Origin: RGIG4034 sp045628945
Lineage (GTDB): Bacteria > Bacillota > Clostridia > Lachnospirales > Lachnospiraceae
Reading direction: 5' to 3'
Length of the DNA stretch: 64,000 nt
Assembly (NCBI GenBank): GCA_045628945.1
Contig: JAZQQG010000047.1
Coordinates: 25,052-89,051 of the forward strand
Below are positions 15,596-24,614 of the stretch, piece by piece. A program made the position numbers and the translations under genes. Position 1 is the first letter of the stretch, and the number at the start of each line of letters is the position of its first letter. The notes beneath the pieces were generated by a model. That model did no database searches and had not been told where the DNA came from. It saw nothing but the letters and a program-made list of their open reading frames with translations.

Positions 15596-17371
15596 TTATT
15601 CTACGAACTGTGCGGTATAGAGGTTGTAATAAGCGCCCTTCTTCGCCATCAGTTCCTCATGATTGCCCTCTTCCAGAATTCCGCCATCATCGATTACGAA
15701 GATGCGATCAGCATTCTTGATGGTGGAGAGTCGATGTGCCACCACAAAGGAGGTTCTCTTTTTTAACATCTGCTCGATGCCCTGCTGAACCAGGATCTCG
15801 GTCTTGGTATCAATATTGGAGGTTGCCTCGTCTAAGATTAAGATCTTCGGATCGCTTACAAGGGTTCTTGCAAAAGCAATCAGCTGTCGCTGTCCGATGG
15901 ACAGACCGCCGCCTCGTTCCTTAATCTCGGTTTCATACCCCTTCTCCATCGCCATGATGAATTCATGGGCATGCACCGCCTTAGCCGCCGCCACAATCTC
16001 CTCTTCGGTGGCATCACGCTTGCCGTAACGAATATTATCCGCCACCGTTCCCGTGAAAAGATAATTATCCTGCGTCATAATGCCCAGCTTATCGCGAAGG
16101 GAACGAATCGTAACCGTTTTCACATCCGTTCCGTCCACAAGCACGGTGCCCCCCGTCGTATTATAGAAACGGCTGATTAAGCTTACAATGGTCGTTTTGC
16201 CGGCCCCGGTCGGACCGACTAACGCGATGGTCTCCCCGGGGGATACATGGAAGCTGACATTATGAAGAATCTCCTTGTCCGGTTCATCGGGATAGGCAAA
16301 GCATACCTCCCGAAACTCCACGTCTCCGGTTAATTCATGCATGGTAACGGCATCCGTCTCGTCTTTTACCAGGGGCTCGGTGTCCATAATCTCAAACACA
16401 CGCTCCGCCGCCGTCATGTTGGTAATGAGCTTATTATAGAAATTGGCAAGGTTACGAATCGGACCGAATAACATACCGAGGTATCCGCCAAAAGCCACCA
16501 GCGTACCGATGCTGGCCGCATTCACATGCAACACCTTAATTGCCACGAAATGCACCAATACACCACCGACGCAGTACGCGATCTCGATGGTGGGACTGAA
16601 CAGATCATTTAAAAGAATCGCACGGAAAAAAGCACTTCGATGGGCATCCACAAGCCCGTCAAACTCCTTTTTTGACTCCTTTTCGGCGCCGAAGGACTGC
16701 ACGATGGCCATTCCCGCAATATCCTCATGAATGAAGGCCGTCATATTCGATTCCTTCTTACGGAAGGTCTGCCAGCGGCGATGTGCCAGAATCTCACAGC
16801 AGAACACTCCGATCAGAATAAAGGGAAGTGCCGCCAGCGCACATAACGTAAGCAGAGGGCTTACATAGAGCATGACGGCGATTACCCCAAGAACCGTTAC
16901 AATCTCAGGAACCAACTGGGTTACCGTACTTGCAAGCACATCCTTGAGGGAATTCACATCTCCCGTCACGCGGGCAAGAATCTTACCGGCCGGACGTGAA
17001 TCAAAGAATTCAACGCCCAAATCCTGGAGATGTACATACAGGCTTCGCCGAATGCCCAAAACCACCCGATTGGATACCCGGGCCATAATGCGACGCCACA
17101 GAATCGTAGCAGCGAAATTCACCGCTACCAGGAATAAGGCGATTCCCACCAAAAGAAACAGCCCCTTCTCATCCTTGTTTACAATCTCGACATCAATGGC
17201 ACGGCGTACGATTAACGGGTAAACAAGCATCACCGCAACATTAAACAAAATGAGAAAAATCACAAGGATTACTTCCTTCTTGTATTCCGTCAGATAGCGG
17301 AACAGTCGGAGCATGACGTCCTTCTTGACGCCTTCTTTTAACTCCTCGTCTTCTCTCGTTGTATTAATCAT
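15596..17371 (-). CDS. ABC exporter half-transporter, subunit with the catalytic glutamate
   Basis: A 591-aa half-transporter with six membrane helices (about 1-320) and a C-terminal ATPase. Walker A GPTGAGKTT and Walker B ILILDEATSNID (catalytic Glu present) are canonical, but the signature is LSIGQ instead of LSGGQ. Combined with the partner gene this gives one complete and one degenerate ATP site, as in TM287/288, BmrCD and LmrCD multidrug exporters. The ATG at 17371 is used because AAGGAGG lies 8 bases upstream; it overlaps the end of the partner gene by 8 bp, so translation is coupled. The substrate cannot be told from sequence. Confidence 0.93.
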   Translation of the reverse strand: MINTTREDEELKEGVKKDVMLRLFRYLTEYKKEVILVIFLILFNVAVMLVYPLIVRRAIDVEIVNKDEKGLFLLVGIALFLVAVNFAATILWRRIMARVSNRVVLGIRRSLYVHLQDLGVEFFDSRPAGKILARVTGDVNSLKDVLASTVTQLVPEIVTVLGVIAVMLYVSPLLTLCALAALPFILIGVFCCEILAHRRWQTFRKKESNMTAFIHEDIAGMAIVQSFGAEKESKKEFDGLVDAHRSAFFRAILLNDLFSPTIEIAYCVGGVLVHFVAIKVLHVNAASIGTLVAFGGYLGMLFGPIRNLANFYNKLITNMTAAERVFEIMDTEPLVKDETDAVTMHELTGDVEFREVCFAYPDEPDKEILHNVSFHVSPGETIALVGPTGAGKTTIVSLISRFYNTTGGTVLVDGTDVKTVTIRSLRDKLGIMTQDNYLFTGTVADNIRYGKRDATEEEIVAAAKAVHAHEFIMAMEKGYETEIKERGGGLSIGQRQLIAFARTLVSDPKILILDEATSNIDTKTEILVQQGIEQMLKKRTSFVVAHRLSTIKNADRIFVIDDGGILEEGNHEELMAKKGAYYNLYTAQFVE

Positions 17372-19124
17372 TCTTCTCGCCTCCTTCCTGCAAATCGGCA
17401 AGGGAACGCAGTGCATTACGGTAATCCCCGTACTGCGCTTCGTAGGTGGAATAATAATAACCTTTTTGTTTCATTAATTCTTCATGGGTACCGCGTTCTA
17501 AGATTGCGCCATCCTTAAGAATCAGAATCTCATCCGCATTGCGTACCGAGGAGATACGATGACCAATGATAATCTTGCTCATCTCGCGCTTCTGTCCCAA
17601 CGTCTCCTGGACCTTACTCTCGGTCTCCATATCCAAGGCGCTGGTGGCATCGTCCAATACAAGAACGCCCGCCTTACGAGCCAATGCTCTTGCAATGCTG
17701 AGTCTCTGCTTCTGTCCGCCGGAAAGACCGATTCCTCGCTCTCCGATTACCGCGTCGTATTTCTCCGTCAGTTTCTCGACAAATTCCAGTGCACAGGCCT
17801 TGGTAATCGCATCCTCAACCACATCCATCGTCATGGTTTCCTTCTCACCGAAACGTACGTTTTCGCTGACGGTATCGCTGAATAAGAATACCTCCTGGGA
17901 TACCACGGAAGAAAAGCTTCTGACCTTCTCAAAGGTCAGATCACGAATATCCACGCCGTCAATGGTAATGGCACCGTCGGTTACATCGTAGAATCGTTCC
18001 AACAGACTGACAATCGTACTCTTGCCCGAGCCGGTTGCCCCCATGATTCCCAACGTTTTTCCCTTCGGAAGAACAAAGGAAATATCGTGAAGAATCTCCT
18101 TATCCTCAACGGCAAATCCCACATGCTCAAACACCAACACTCCCGAACCGTCCGTTTCGGCAATCGCATCCGGTTTCTCACAGATTTCCGGCTGTTCCTT
18201 GAAAATCTTCTTAATCTTTTTGTAAGAGGCATAGCCGGAACTCATGAGATTCGAAAGCCAGCCCATCACCTCAATGGGCCATACAATATTGTTGGAGTAC
18301 TGGAAAAAGGCCACAAAGACACCGTAGGTAATATTGCCGCGAATTGCCGCAATACCGCCCACCAAAACGACCAGCGTCTGCATGATTCTGGGAAGCAGAC
18401 TGATCATCGGCTCCGCCTTCGCCATGAAGAAGGCTTCCTCGCAGTTTAAGTTATAATACTTCTCATTTGCTTCGTCAAAACGGTCAATTTCGTAATCCTC
18501 CGCCGCAAAGGCCTTGACGGTGCGAACTCCGGAGATATTCTCCTCAGCGACTCTCGTAAGCGTCGCATTGGCCTCACTCATATTGTCGTAGATCTTCCCC
18601 AGACGCTTGCCGATACGCATAACAAAAATCGCCAGTACCGGCATAAAGGTAAGCGGGATGAGCGCAAGCTTCCAATTCAGGCGAAGCATACAGATGACAA
18701 CACCGATAAAGTAACCGATTGCCTCCGCGGAGAGCATTCCGGCAAAGCCAAAAAGATCCCACATTTTGCCGGCGTCATCCTTTACGCGGGCCATCAGTTC
18801 TCCGGTGTTGTTCCGGTCATAATAGCGCTTCGAAAGCCCCTGCATATGGCCCAGAAGGTCCTTACGGGTAGACTCCGCCACATTACAACCGGCCAGGTCA
18901 TACAGAATCTCTTTCACATACTGGGACAGGGCTCTTCCGATTCCGATAATAATCATCAGAAGGATGTTCCACTTCAGGTTCTCCATATGTCCTGCAATAA
19001 TAACATCATCAATAATATTCATTACAACAATGGGGTACAGAATATCCAGCCCGACGCTTATGATCAGTGCAATCGAGCCGATAATGTATCTCCACATCGT
19101 TTTCATTACATGTTTCTTAATCAA
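17364..19124 (-). CDS. ABC exporter half-transporter, subunit with the degenerate Walker B
   Basis: A 586-aa half-transporter with six N-terminal membrane helices and a nucleotide-binding domain. Walker A GATGSGKST and signature LSGGQ are canonical, while Walker B reads VLVLDDATSALD with Asp in place of the catalytic Glu. This is the complementary defect to the downstream partner and marks a heterodimer of the BmrC/LmrC/TM287 class. The start is TTG at 19124, supported by GAGGTGAT a few bases upstream. The pair follows rpe but is separated from it by a terminator. Confidence 0.93.
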   Translation of the reverse strand: MIKKHVMKTMWRYIIGSIALIISVGLDILYPIVVMNIIDDVIIAGHMENLKWNILLMIIIGIGRALSQYVKEILYDLAGCNVAESTRKDLLGHMQGLSKRYYDRNNTGELMARVKDDAGKMWDLFGFAGMLSAEAIGYFIGVVICMLRLNWKLALIPLTFMPVLAIFVMRIGKRLGKIYDNMSEANATLTRVAEENISGVRTVKAFAAEDYEIDRFDEANEKYYNLNCEEAFFMAKAEPMISLLPRIMQTLVVLVGGIAAIRGNITYGVFVAFFQYSNNIVWPIEVMGWLSNLMSSGYASYKKIKKIFKEQPEICEKPDAIAETDGSGVLVFEHVGFAVEDKEILHDISFVLPKGKTLGIMGATGSGKSTIVSLLERFYDVTDGAITIDGVDIRDLTFEKVRSFSSVVSQEVFLFSDTVSENVRFGEKETMTMDVVEDAITKACALEFVEKLTEKYDAVIGERGIGLSGGQKQRLSIARALARKAGVLVLDDATSALDMETESKVQETLGQKREMSKIIIGHRISSVRNADEILILKDGAILERGTHEELMKQKGYYYSTYEAQYGDYRNALRSLADLQEGGEKND

Positions 19125-19152
19125 TTCCTATCACCTCACGCCCGTTTTCGGG

Positions 19153-19192
19153 CAAAAAATAAGCACGCCATTCCGAAAGAGAAACGGCGTGC
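19153..19192 (-). terminator. Terminator after rpe
   Basis: GCACGCC (19163-19169) pairs with GGCGTGC (19186-19192), with partial complementarity continuing inward. On the minus strand the stem is followed by TTATTTTTTG. It ends the long recJ-to-rpe transcription unit 8 bp beyond the rpe stop. A small second hairpin (GCCCGAAAACGGGC) sits just ahead of the exporter ribosome site. Confidence 0.85.
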
Positions 19193-19199
19193 GAAAAAA

Positions 19200-19862
19200 C
19201 TACTGCTCCAGAGCTTTCAATACTTTTTTGAAACGTCTCGCATTCTCCTCGGCATCTCCCTTGAAAACCTGCGATCCCATTACAACAACATTAGCTCCCG
19301 CTTTCACGACCAGTTCAAGGTTCTCGGCACAGATTCCGCCATCCACTTCAATGTCAAAATCCAAGCCCTTCGCCTGACGCATCGCTGCTACGCGCTCTAC
19401 CTTCTCGGTACAATACTCCAGATACTTCTGTCCACCGAAGCCGGGACGTACCGTCATAACAAGAATCATATCCACGAGTTCCAGATAAGGCTCCACGGCA
19501 ATTACCGAGGTCTCCGGATTAATAGCAAGACCGACCTGAACCCCCAACTCGCGTATGCGTTTCAATACTGTTTCCGGATACTTTAAGGTTTCCAAATGTA
19601 CCGTCAGAATATCCGCACCACATTTCACAAATTCTTCAATATAGCGTTCCGGCTCGGCAATCATCAGATGAACATCCATCGGACGGTCCGTACAGGAACG
19701 AATGCTCTTAAGCACCGGTAATCCAAAGGAAATGGAGGGAACAAATTCCCCATCCATTACATCAAAATGGATCCAGTCTCCGCCACCACGTACCGCGGAA
19801 GCAATCTGCTCCCCCAGGATTGTAAAGTCAGCCGATAAAATTGACGGTGCCAATAAATTCAT
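19200..19862 (-). CDS. rpe: Ribulose-phosphate 3-epimerase
   Basis: A 220-aa TIM-barrel enzyme that interconverts D-ribulose 5-phosphate and D-xylulose 5-phosphate in the pentose phosphate pathway. The start MNLLAPSILSADF, the metal/acid motif HFDVMDGEFVPSISFG (about 32-47), HLMIAEPERYIEEF and IEVDGGI near 172-178 are all characteristic. It starts 2 bp after rsgA, in the order rsgA-rpe common in Firmicutes. Confidence 0.97.
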   Translation of the reverse strand: MNLLAPSILSADFTILGEQIASAVRGGGDWIHFDVMDGEFVPSISFGLPVLKSIRSCTDRPMDVHLMIAEPERYIEEFVKCGADILTVHLETLKYPETVLKRIRELGVQVGLAINPETSVIAVEPYLELVDMILVMTVRPGFGGQKYLEYCTEKVERVAAMRQAKGLDFDIEVDGGICAENLELVVKAGANVVVMGSQVFKGDAEENARRFKKVLKALEQ

Positions 19863-19864
19863 TG

Positions 19865-20770
19865 CTATCTCCTACGTCTGGCAGACTCTTCCACCTCATG
19901 GAAAATCTGCAGATAATTCTCATAGCGGATTTTCGGAATCTGTCCGTCCGCTGTTTTCTCCTTCACTACACAACCGGGTTCATGCACATGGGTACAGCCG
20001 GTATACCGGCACTGCCCCTCGTAGGGTTCGAACTCCGGATAGTAGAAACGAAGGTCCTCCTTCTCCATCTCAAACACGCTTAGGGACGAGAAGCCCGGTG
20101 TATCCATTAAGAAGGTATCCTCCGCAATGGGAAGGATTTCCGAATGACGCGTGGTATGTTTTCCACGTTCATTTTTTACACTGATCTCACCGGTCTTGGC
20201 TACGGTCTCTGCCGACAGGGCGTTGATTAAAGACGACTTCCCGACTCCGCTGGGCCCCGCAAGTGCCGTTGTACGGTGACTGAGATATTCACGCACCGCC
20301 TCGATGCCGATGCGTTCCTTTGCACTGGTAAAAAACAATACACAGCCCGAATCCCGATAGGTCTCGGTAATGACCCGAAGTTCCTCCTCGCTGACCACAT
20401 CCTGCTTATTAAAGCAGATTGCGCAGTGCAATCCCTGTTGCTCCATCATGATTAAGAACCGATCCAAAAGATTCAGATTCGGGTCCGGTGTCTTCAAAGC
20501 AAACACCACCAAAGCACCGTCGATATTCGCCACCTCCGGGCGAATGATACTGCTCTGTCTGGGAAGAAGCTTAACGATATTGCCTTTGCGATTCTCCTCA
20601 TCAAGAATCTCAAACTCGACATTGTCCCCCACAAGAGGCTTCTGACCGGCGCTTCGAAAAGCGCCCTTGGCCTTACACTCATAGGGCTCACCTGCATAGT
20701 CCGCCTGCGCTCCCGTAGGTATTACATAATAGAATCCAGCGATTCCCTTAACAATCTTTCCTACCGGCAT
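19865..20770 (-). CDS. rsgA: Small ribosomal subunit maturation GTPase RsgA (YloQ)
   Basis: A 301-aa circularly permuted GTPase that checks late 30S assembly. The order of motifs is permuted: G4 FNKQD near residue 119 comes before G1 GPSGVGKSS near 172 and G3 DTPGF near 220. An N-terminal OB-fold and a C-terminal zinc-binding motif CRYTGCTHVHEPGC (about 253-266) complete the family layout. It begins 3 bp after prkC. In B. subtilis RsgA is a PrkC substrate, so the adjacency is functionally sensible. Confidence 0.97.
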   Translation of the reverse strand: MPVGKIVKGIAGFYYVIPTGAQADYAGEPYECKAKGAFRSAGQKPLVGDNVEFEILDEENRKGNIVKLLPRQSSIIRPEVANIDGALVVFALKTPDPNLNLLDRFLIMMEQQGLHCAICFNKQDVVSEEELRVITETYRDSGCVLFFTSAKERIGIEAVREYLSHRTTALAGPSGVGKSSLINALSAETVAKTGEISVKNERGKHTTRHSEILPIAEDTFLMDTPGFSSLSVFEMEKEDLRFYYPEFEPYEGQCRYTGCTHVHEPGCVVKEKTADGQIPKIRYENYLQIFHEVEESARRRR

Positions 20771-20773
20771 ATC

Positions 20774-22762
20774 CTATTCCAACGTAAAGGTTACATTGTA
20801 ACGAATCTCACGAGCCGCCTGATTGCCGTACTCATCCGTTACATAGTAGTTAATACGAACATATCCCTCCGAAGTGTTGGCAATTCCGGATACATGGTAT
20901 GCATACGGGAAGGTCGGGTTCTTCTCCTTGAAGAAGGTCTGCGTATCATCACCCTTCAGAGTAATCGTAATCTCACCGCCCGTATAATCCTCAGGCTGTG
21001 TTACATAGAGGTCATAATAGTACAAGGTCACATCCGGGCCATCGGAAATAACCAGATTGATGACCGTTCCCTCCGGAACCGTTACCAACTGATCCGTCGG
21101 ATAGTTAATGGAGCATACCTGTCCTGCGGGATACTCATCGTTATATTCATGCGATACCTCGCCTAACATCAGGTTTGCATTCTCGATTCTCTCGGTTGCC
21201 ACCAATTCGTTCAGGCCCAGCAGCTTCGGAATGGTCGTTTCCTTAATTCCGTTGCCGAGGCTGACCGTAATGACAATCGTAGATCCAACCGCAAGACGCT
21301 CGCCGCCTTCTACGCTCTGGCTGATAATTCGGCCAGCCGCAACGGTATCGGACTCTACATATTCTACTTCTACCTCGAAGCTGTTCTTCAGTTCGACCTT
21401 ACCGGCAGCTTCTGTCATATTTACTACATTCTTTACCTCAACGGTCTTCGCATTCGAAGGTCCGGACTGATCCGGCTGAGGTGCGACAACGGTGGGTTGC
21501 GCAGTCTTCGGTGCATCGAAGAAGCCTCCCAGTTTTGCAATAAAGAATAACGCAATCAGACCGATGATAACGACAATGAATACCATTGCGGTCGTCATGA
21601 AACGCTCGGTACGATCCTCATACTCTTCTTCCTCTTCTGCGGTACGTTTCCGGCGAACCGGCTTTCCATTGGTCGCAGGACGCTTTGTCTGAGAAGCACT
21701 GCTCTTACGTTCCGGTCTCTCTCCGGAAGGGTTCTCCGTACGAATGCGATGTGCTGCACCCTTTTTCGAAGGATCCACCACACGAATGCCTTCTCCCTCA
21801 CCGCTTTCCGCATCGGTCTGTCCGGTAGCAGTCCCCTGATTCTTCGGTTGCTGCGTAGGAGTCGGTGCAACCGGTGCCTTCTTCTGCACCTTGGCTGCGG
21901 GAGCCTTATCAATACCGGGCTGAAGTTTTACAAAATCACCGTTCGGATCGGTTAAAGACTGCTTTAAGTCCGCAACCAACTCGTCCATATTCTGATAACG
22001 GCGGGAAGGGGACTTCTGCGTACACTTCAACACAATCTGTTCTACGGAATACGGAATATCCGGTACCAGACTTACGGGAGTGGGCATCGGCTCCTGAATA
22101 TGCTTCAGTGCCACCGACACAGTGGTCTCCCCGTCAAACGGTACCTGACCCGTCAACATCTCATACAAAGTAATTCCCAGGGAATAGATATCACTCTTAC
22201 CATCGGAATACCCACCCTTGGCCTGCTCGGGAGAAGTATAATGAACCGATCCCATTACCGTGGAGGATACGGTATTACTGGTGGTTGCCTTCGCAATACC
22301 GAAGTCCGTTACCTTCACACGGCCTTCCTTGGAAATAATAATATTCTGGGGTTTAATATCTCGGTGAACAATACGGTTCTTATGGGCCGCATCAATACCA
22401 AGGCTCACCTGAATTGCGATACTTACCGCTTCCTTCACGGAGAGCTTCCCCTTCTTCTCGATATATCTTTTTAATGTGATGCCTTCTACCAGTTCCATAA
22501 CGATATAGTAGATGCCGTTCTCTTCTCCTACATCGTATACGTTCACGATATTCGCATGCATCAGTCCGGCAGCAGCCTGCGCTTCCGTACGGAATTTCTG
22601 TACAAAGGAAGTGTTCTCGCTGAATTCCTGCTTCAGAATCTTCATCGCAACAGGACGATTCAGCTTATGATCTCTTGCCTTATAGACATCCGACGTTCCG
22701 CCGGTACCGATTTTATCCAGGATCTCATAGCGATCCGCAATCATCATACCATTCTTAACCAT
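20774..22762 (-). CDS. prkC: Membrane Ser/Thr protein kinase with PASTA domains (PrkC/Stk)
   Basis: A 662-aa bitopic kinase. The cytosolic kinase domain (about 11-270) has GTGGTSDVYKA, Lys41, HRDIKPQN with Asp135 and DFG at 153-155. A charged, probably disordered juxtamembrane stretch follows (280-385), then a transmembrane helix (about 390-412). Outside the cell I count two PASTA domains (about 440-500 and 505-575) and a terminal beta-rich domain (576-662), fewer PASTA units than the three of B. subtilis. PASTA domains bind muropeptides or lipid II, linking wall status to phosphorylation of division and translation factors. It starts 2 bp after prpC, its cognate phosphatase. Confidence 0.96.
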   Translation of the reverse strand: MVKNGMMIADRYEILDKIGTGGTSDVYKARDHKLNRPVAMKILKQEFSENTSFVQKFRTEAQAAAGLMHANIVNVYDVGEENGIYYIVMELVEGITLKRYIEKKGKLSVKEAVSIAIQVSLGIDAAHKNRIVHRDIKPQNIIISKEGRVKVTDFGIAKATTSNTVSSTVMGSVHYTSPEQAKGGYSDGKSDIYSLGITLYEMLTGQVPFDGETTVSVALKHIQEPMPTPVSLVPDIPYSVEQIVLKCTQKSPSRRYQNMDELVADLKQSLTDPNGDFVKLQPGIDKAPAAKVQKKAPVAPTPTQQPKNQGTATGQTDAESGEGEGIRVVDPSKKGAAHRIRTENPSGERPERKSSASQTKRPATNGKPVRRKRTAEEEEEYEDRTERFMTTAMVFIVVIIGLIALFFIAKLGGFFDAPKTAQPTVVAPQPDQSGPSNAKTVEVKNVVNMTEAAGKVELKNSFEVEVEYVESDTVAAGRIISQSVEGGERLAVGSTIVITVSLGNGIKETTIPKLLGLNELVATERIENANLMLGEVSHEYNDEYPAGQVCSINYPTDQLVTVPEGTVINLVISDGPDVTLYYYDLYVTQPEDYTGGEITITLKGDDTQTFFKEKNPTFPYAYHVSGIANTSEGYVRINYYVTDEYGNQAAREIRYNVTFTLE

Positions 22763-22764
22763 AC

Positions 22765-23505
22765 TTAACTCCGCTTCACATGAGGCTCAATCAGAACAAC
22801 CGCGATATTGTCTTTCCCACCGTTCTCATTTGCCTCTTCCACCAACTGTTGCGCCCGATCGACCACATCACTGCCCTTGTCGATGATCTGCTTAATTCTG
22901 GCATCTTCCAGCATATTGGTAAGGCCATCCGAGCACATCAGAATCGTATATTCCTCCGGAAGATCCACCTGGAAGAATTCCGCCTCGACTTCGCTCTTCA
23001 CGCCTATTGCTCTCGTAATGATATTTTTTTCCGGATGGTTTCTGGCCGCCTCGCGGGTAATCTCCCCAACGCGAACCATCTCCTCCACCAGGGAATGGTC
23101 TCTGGTAATCTGACGAATATCCTCTTCAATCAGATAGAGTCTGCTATCGCCGACATTGGCAACCAACGCTTCCGCATCGTCCAGAATCGTACACACCACT
23201 ACCGTCGACCCCATTCCGCTCATTTCCGGGTTCTTAACGGACTGGTCAAAGACCAGTGCATTTGCCTTACGAATCGCCTCTGCCACAATCTCCTTCGGAT
23301 CCGTCAGAATCGACTCGCTTACGCTTTTTACAATCGTCTCAACCGTAAAACGGGAAGCATAGTCTCCGGCCTTGTGTCCACCCATACCGTCGGCTACGAT
23401 GAACAGATTATTCAGTTTGCCGATGGGCATCTCATTCGTATACAGATAATCCTGATTGATGGATCTGACACGACCGATGTCCGTTAAGGAAAAAGTCTTT
23501 AACAA
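22765..23505 (-). CDS. prpC: PP2C-type protein phosphatase (PrpC/Stp)
   Basis: A 246-aa Mn/Mg-dependent Ser/Thr phosphatase that reverses PrkC phosphorylation. Metal-ligand motifs are VADGMGGHKAGDYAS (about 38-52), ANVGDSRLYLI near 116, MCSDGLTNML near 192 and GGKDNIAVVLI near 229. The family length is about 245 aa. It overlaps the end of rlmN by 7 bp and is followed immediately by prkC. Confidence 0.97.
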   Translation of the reverse strand: MLKTFSLTDIGRVRSINQDYLYTNEMPIGKLNNLFIVADGMGGHKAGDYASRFTVETIVKSVSESILTDPKEIVAEAIRKANALVFDQSVKNPEMSGMGSTVVVCTILDDAEALVANVGDSRLYLIEEDIRQITRDHSLVEEMVRVGEITREAARNHPEKNIITRAIGVKSEVEAEFFQVDLPEEYTILMCSDGLTNMLEDARIKQIIDKGSDVVDRAQQLVEEANENGGKDNIAVVLIEPHVKRS

Positions 23506-24581
23506 GGGGCTACCTCAGTTCTCGTCCGGTCTTGTACGTAGCTGCGGCGTAACTGTCCGCAGGCACCGTTGATATCCCGGCCCATTTCTCTTCTTATAGT
23601 AACATTTATGGCATATTTTTCAAGTTTATTTTTGAACGCAAGTACGTGATCATGGGAGGATTCCTTATAATCCCGCTCTTTAATCGGATTGACCGGAATC
23701 AGATTCACATGGCAGTTCAGTCCCCGGATTAACCCCGCCAATTCCTGGGCATCAAGCGTTGAATCGTTCTGCCCCGCCACAAGGGAATACTCAAAAGTAA
23801 TCCGTCTTCCGGTCTGTTCAAAAAAGTATCGCATTGCCTCGACCGCCTCATGAATCTCATAGCGTTTTGCAATCGGCATCAGCGCTTCTCTTTTCTCCTG
23901 GTTCGGCGCATGAAGGGACAGTGCAAGGGTAAACTGCGGTTTTCGGTCCGCCAATTCCCGAATCCGCTCCACAAGACCACAGGTGGAAACCGTGATATTT
24001 CTCTCGCTGAGATGGAGTCCCTTTTCGTCGGTCACCAATTCAATAAAACGAAGGAGATAATCGAAATTATCCAAAGGCTCGCCGCTTCCCATGATGACTA
24101 CATTGCTTACCCGCTCGCCGGTAATCTTCGTGATGGCATAGATCTGATCCAACATCTCCGACGCCGTCAGATTACGAACCAGACCATCCAGAGTCGATGC
24201 GCAGAAACGACACCCCATGCGACACCCCACCTGGGAGGAAATGCAGACACTGTTCCCGTGCTTGTACTGCATCCAAACACTTTCAATCACATTCCCGTCT
24301 GCCAGTTCAAAAAGAAACTTCTTCGTGCCGTCTTCCTTGCTGGTCAGTATCTCCAGGGGGCGAAGCGCCACGTAAGGATACTTTTCTGCAAGCTTCTCCT
24401 TAAGGCTTCCCGGCAGATTTGTCATCTCCTCATAGCCTCGCGCCAGATGCTTATGCATCCATTCATAGAGCTGTCCTGCACGAAACGCTTTCTCATTAAG
24501 AGCCTCCACCGTCGCGCGAAGCTCCGAAAGGGTCTGCGACTTCAGATCATATTCGATTGTCGTGCTCGCTGTCTCGTTCAT
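23499..24581 (-). CDS. rlmN: Dual-specificity rRNA/tRNA adenine-C2 methyltransferase RlmN
   Basis: A 360-aa radical SAM enzyme that methylates C2 of A2503 in 23S rRNA and A37 of some tRNAs. The iron-sulfur motif CRMGCRFC (CxxxCxxC) is near residues 117-124. The SAM-binding GSGEPLDN is near 165, and the C-terminal GRDINGACGQLR carries the methyl-carrying cysteine. It lies 33 bp after rsmB and overlaps prpC by 7 bp. Confidence 0.97.
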   Translation of the reverse strand: MNETASTTIEYDLKSQTLSELRATVEALNEKAFRAGQLYEWMHKHLARGYEEMTNLPGSLKEKLAEKYPYVALRPLEILTSKEDGTKKFLFELADGNVIESVWMQYKHGNSVCISSQVGCRMGCRFCASTLDGLVRNLTASEMLDQIYAITKITGERVSNVVIMGSGEPLDNFDYLLRFIELVTDEKGLHLSERNITVSTCGLVERIRELADRKPQFTLALSLHAPNQEKREALMPIAKRYEIHEAVEAMRYFFEQTGRRITFEYSLVAGQNDSTLDAQELAGLIRGLNCHVNLIPVNPIKERDYKESSHDHVLAFKNKLEKYAINVTIRREMGRDINGACGQLRRSYVQDRTRTEVAPC

Positions 24582-24614
24582 ACTGCCCTCTTCATACTGC
24601 TTTCTTCTGTCGTG

